A stretch of DNA of 64,000 bases, taken from PALSA-607 sp963825425 (GTDB lineage Bacteria; Actinomycetota; Actinomycetes; Acidothermales; Acidothermaceae). Shown here one piece after another: positions 62,359 through 64,000 of the stretch. Under the pieces are notes generated by a model. The model worked only from the letters and a program-made list of their open reading frames with translations, did no database searches and was not told where the DNA came from. The stretch is taken from contig CAWGTF010000011.1 of assembly GCA_963825425.1 (NCBI GenBank), forward strand, positions 124,001 through 188,000. The letters run 5' to 3'. The stretch's first letter is position 1; the number at the start of each line of letters is the position of its first letter. Both the position numbers and the translations under genes were made by a program.

Positions 62359-64000
62359 ATGAGATTCATCGACCGTCGTCGGCCGACCGGTCGCCTCATC
62401 GCGCGCGCGTCTGCAGTTCTTGCGGGCGTCGGGATTCTGCTCGTGGTCGCCGCCCCGGCCGCCAGCGCGCACGCGGTGCTGGAAAGCACCACGCCGACCC
62501 AAGCGGCGGTTCTCACCACCGCACCGACCGAGGTTGATCTGCGCTTCGACGAGAGTGTCGAAGTTGCCCTAGGCGCGATACGGGTCCTCGACAGCAATGG
62601 CAATCGCGTCGACGTCGGGGCGGCGCATCACCCGAACGGGTCTGGGCGCGACGTCGCAGTCGGCTTGCGCAGCGGACTGACGAACGGCACCTACCTGGTT
62701 TCCTGGCGGGTCATCTCTGCCGACTCACACCCAGTCGGGGGCACGTTCACGTTTTCGATCGGGCACGCAGGCGCGGTTGCATCCGTGACGTCGTCGTCAG
62801 GCGACCACACCGTCGCCGTGCTCTTCGTAGTCGCCCGATTCCTCGGGTACGCAGGGCTGGTCGTCTTTGTCGGCGGTTGGTTGTTCACCCTTCTTTGCCG
62901 ACCGCCGCGGACCAGGGCGCTGGTCGGGCTGACCACAATCGGCTGGACGATTGGGCTTGTCGGCGACGTCGGCGCGCTGCTGTCTGCAGGGACCGTACGG
63001 TGCGGCACTCCCGCTGCACGACACGTTCAACTGGACCGTTCTGCACGCCGTGTTGGGCACCCGGTTCGGATACGCGCTGCAAGTCCGTCTGATCGCCTGG
63101 CTCGTCGCCGGGATCACCGCCGGGGTTGGTGTCCGGCAGATCGGGACACGGCAGCGTGCCTCTGGTCGCGCTGACCGGAGCAGCAGTGCTCGGTATCGTG
63201 CTGTCGTTTGCTGCCGCAGGTCATGGCGGCGTTGGAGTGCAATGGCCACTTGCTCTGGCGAGCGACGTCGTGCACCTCCTGTCCGTGTCGACCTGGCTGG
63301 GCGGTTTGCTAGCACTAGTCGCGGTGACGCTGCGACGGGCAGGCACCAACGACGTCGCAGCTGTGGTCACCAGATTCTCGCGGCTGGCTGGTTGGCTGGT
63401 CTTGGCCATTGTTGTGACGGGGGTTTACGCTTGGTGGCGGCAGGCCGGGATTCTCTCCGACCTCCCGGTGACTGCCTACGGACGCCTGTTGCTGCTGAAG
63501 GTGAGCTTCGTCGCCGTCGCGTGGGCGGTCGCCATGTACTCGCGGAGTTGGGTGCGCCGTCCAACCGGCACAAGTACGCGTCGCCTTCGTATCTCGGTGG
63601 GTATCGAGGCACTTGCCGGGGTCGCAGTGCTTGTCGTCACAACAGCGCTCGTCGCGGCGCCGTCAGCGCGCGCGTCGTATCGGCCAAGTTTCTACGCGAC
63701 GGTAGTGACCGGACCGCTCAAGACCGAGCTGTGGGTCGTGCCAGACGGCTCGCGGCTCGTCGACATCCATCTGCTCACGACTCATTTCGACGGAACTCCC
63801 GCCCCCGTTCCTGAGGTGGATCTGTCGATGTCGCTTCCGAGCCGGCAGAATCGGTGCGGTCGTGGTCCCGCTCCAGAAGCTCGCCGACAACCACTACGAA
63901 GCCGCGCGCTTCGCCGTGCCGCTCGCTGGTCGATGGACGCTCAAGGCTTTGGTACGGACAACAGACATCGACGAATACACCGCGACCACCGTCGTCGTGG
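62359..64000 (+). CDS. CopC-CopD fusion copper import protein (partial at right edge; frame-broken)
   Basis: The signal peptide ends ASA and leaves His as the first mature residue (AHAVLESTTP), the CopC copper ligand. The CopC domain runs through VDLRFDESVEVALGAIRVL to ISADSHPVGGTFTFSIG with a second His. The CopD part has eight or so helices (FLGYAGLVVFVGGWLFTLL, WLGGLLALVAVTLRRAG, YGRLLLLKVSFVAVAWAV). A YcnJ-like outer domain begins SYRPSFYATVVTGPLKTELW and is still open at base 64000. Frame changes near 62991, 63150 and 63842. Confidence 0.85.

Overview
The window is GC-rich, densely coded DNA that looks like an actinomycete (Actinomycetota). The evidence is the codon bias, many GTG/TTG starts, ATGA/GTGA overlaps, a membrane pyrophosphatase next to topA, an MFS-thymidylate kinase fusion followed by holB, a PSP1-domain protein, a TAP-type hydrolase and a tRNA-Thr(CGT). 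The genus cannot be fixed from the sequence alone. At least 40 single-base frame changes interrupt otherwise well-conserved genes (hppA, topA, tmk, coxA, coxB and others). I read these as assembly or sequencing indels, not gene decay, so each such gene is annotated as one CDS spanning its fragments. Junction positions are approximate.

0.1-22.2 kb. A housekeeping backbone (hppA, topA, MFS-tmk, holB) is followed by about 9 kb of accessory genes. These are a DUF559-like endonuclease-fold protein between two copies of a 62-bp palindromic repeat, a patatin-like lipase, and a short-chain monocarboxylate locus. That locus holds a LytS-type kinase, a LytTR regulator, a DUF485 protein and an ActP-type symporter, divergent from a SatP-type acetate channel. 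The backbone then resumes with a PSP1 protein, a TAP-like hydrolase, an ECF sigma/anti-sigma pair and tRNA-Thr.

22.2-29.2 kb. A complete branched-chain-amino-acid-type ABC transporter (Tat-type lipoprotein binding protein, two ATPases, two permeases) has a long leader with a recognisable promoter and palindrome. A cytoplasmic GH10 glycosidase and a VOC-fold protein follow.

29.2-53.8 kb. This is the most interesting part: an extracytoplasmic redox island. A five-gene module (exported Pro/Thr-rich peptide, ApbE flavin transferase, ferric-reductase-like heme membrane protein, NuoF/SLBB-like flavoprotein, three-Cys ferredoxin) occurs twice in opposite orientation. Between and beside the two copies lie two membrane-anchored FMN-binding (flavinylation-target) proteins, a NOX/FNR-type flavocytochrome, a b561-like protein, a DoxX-Rieske fusion, two sensor kinases and one response regulator, two secreted phosphoesterases, two related beta-propeller proteins (one with an added Kelch domain), a YbhN-like membrane protein and an M14 carboxypeptidase. 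The inferred path is NAD(P)H to the NuoF-like protein, then ferredoxin, transmembrane heme, and covalently bound FMN outside the membrane.

53.8-64 kb. A terminal oxidase locus (TlpA-like thioredoxin, SURF1, CtaB, a cupredoxin, cytochrome oxidase subunits II, I and III and a small membrane peptide) carries no bc1 genes. A membrane protein of unknown function and a copper module (YcnI, CopC-CopD fusion cut by the right edge) follow. The oxidase, copper and flavin-redox genes together suggest a region specialised in extracytoplasmic electron transfer.
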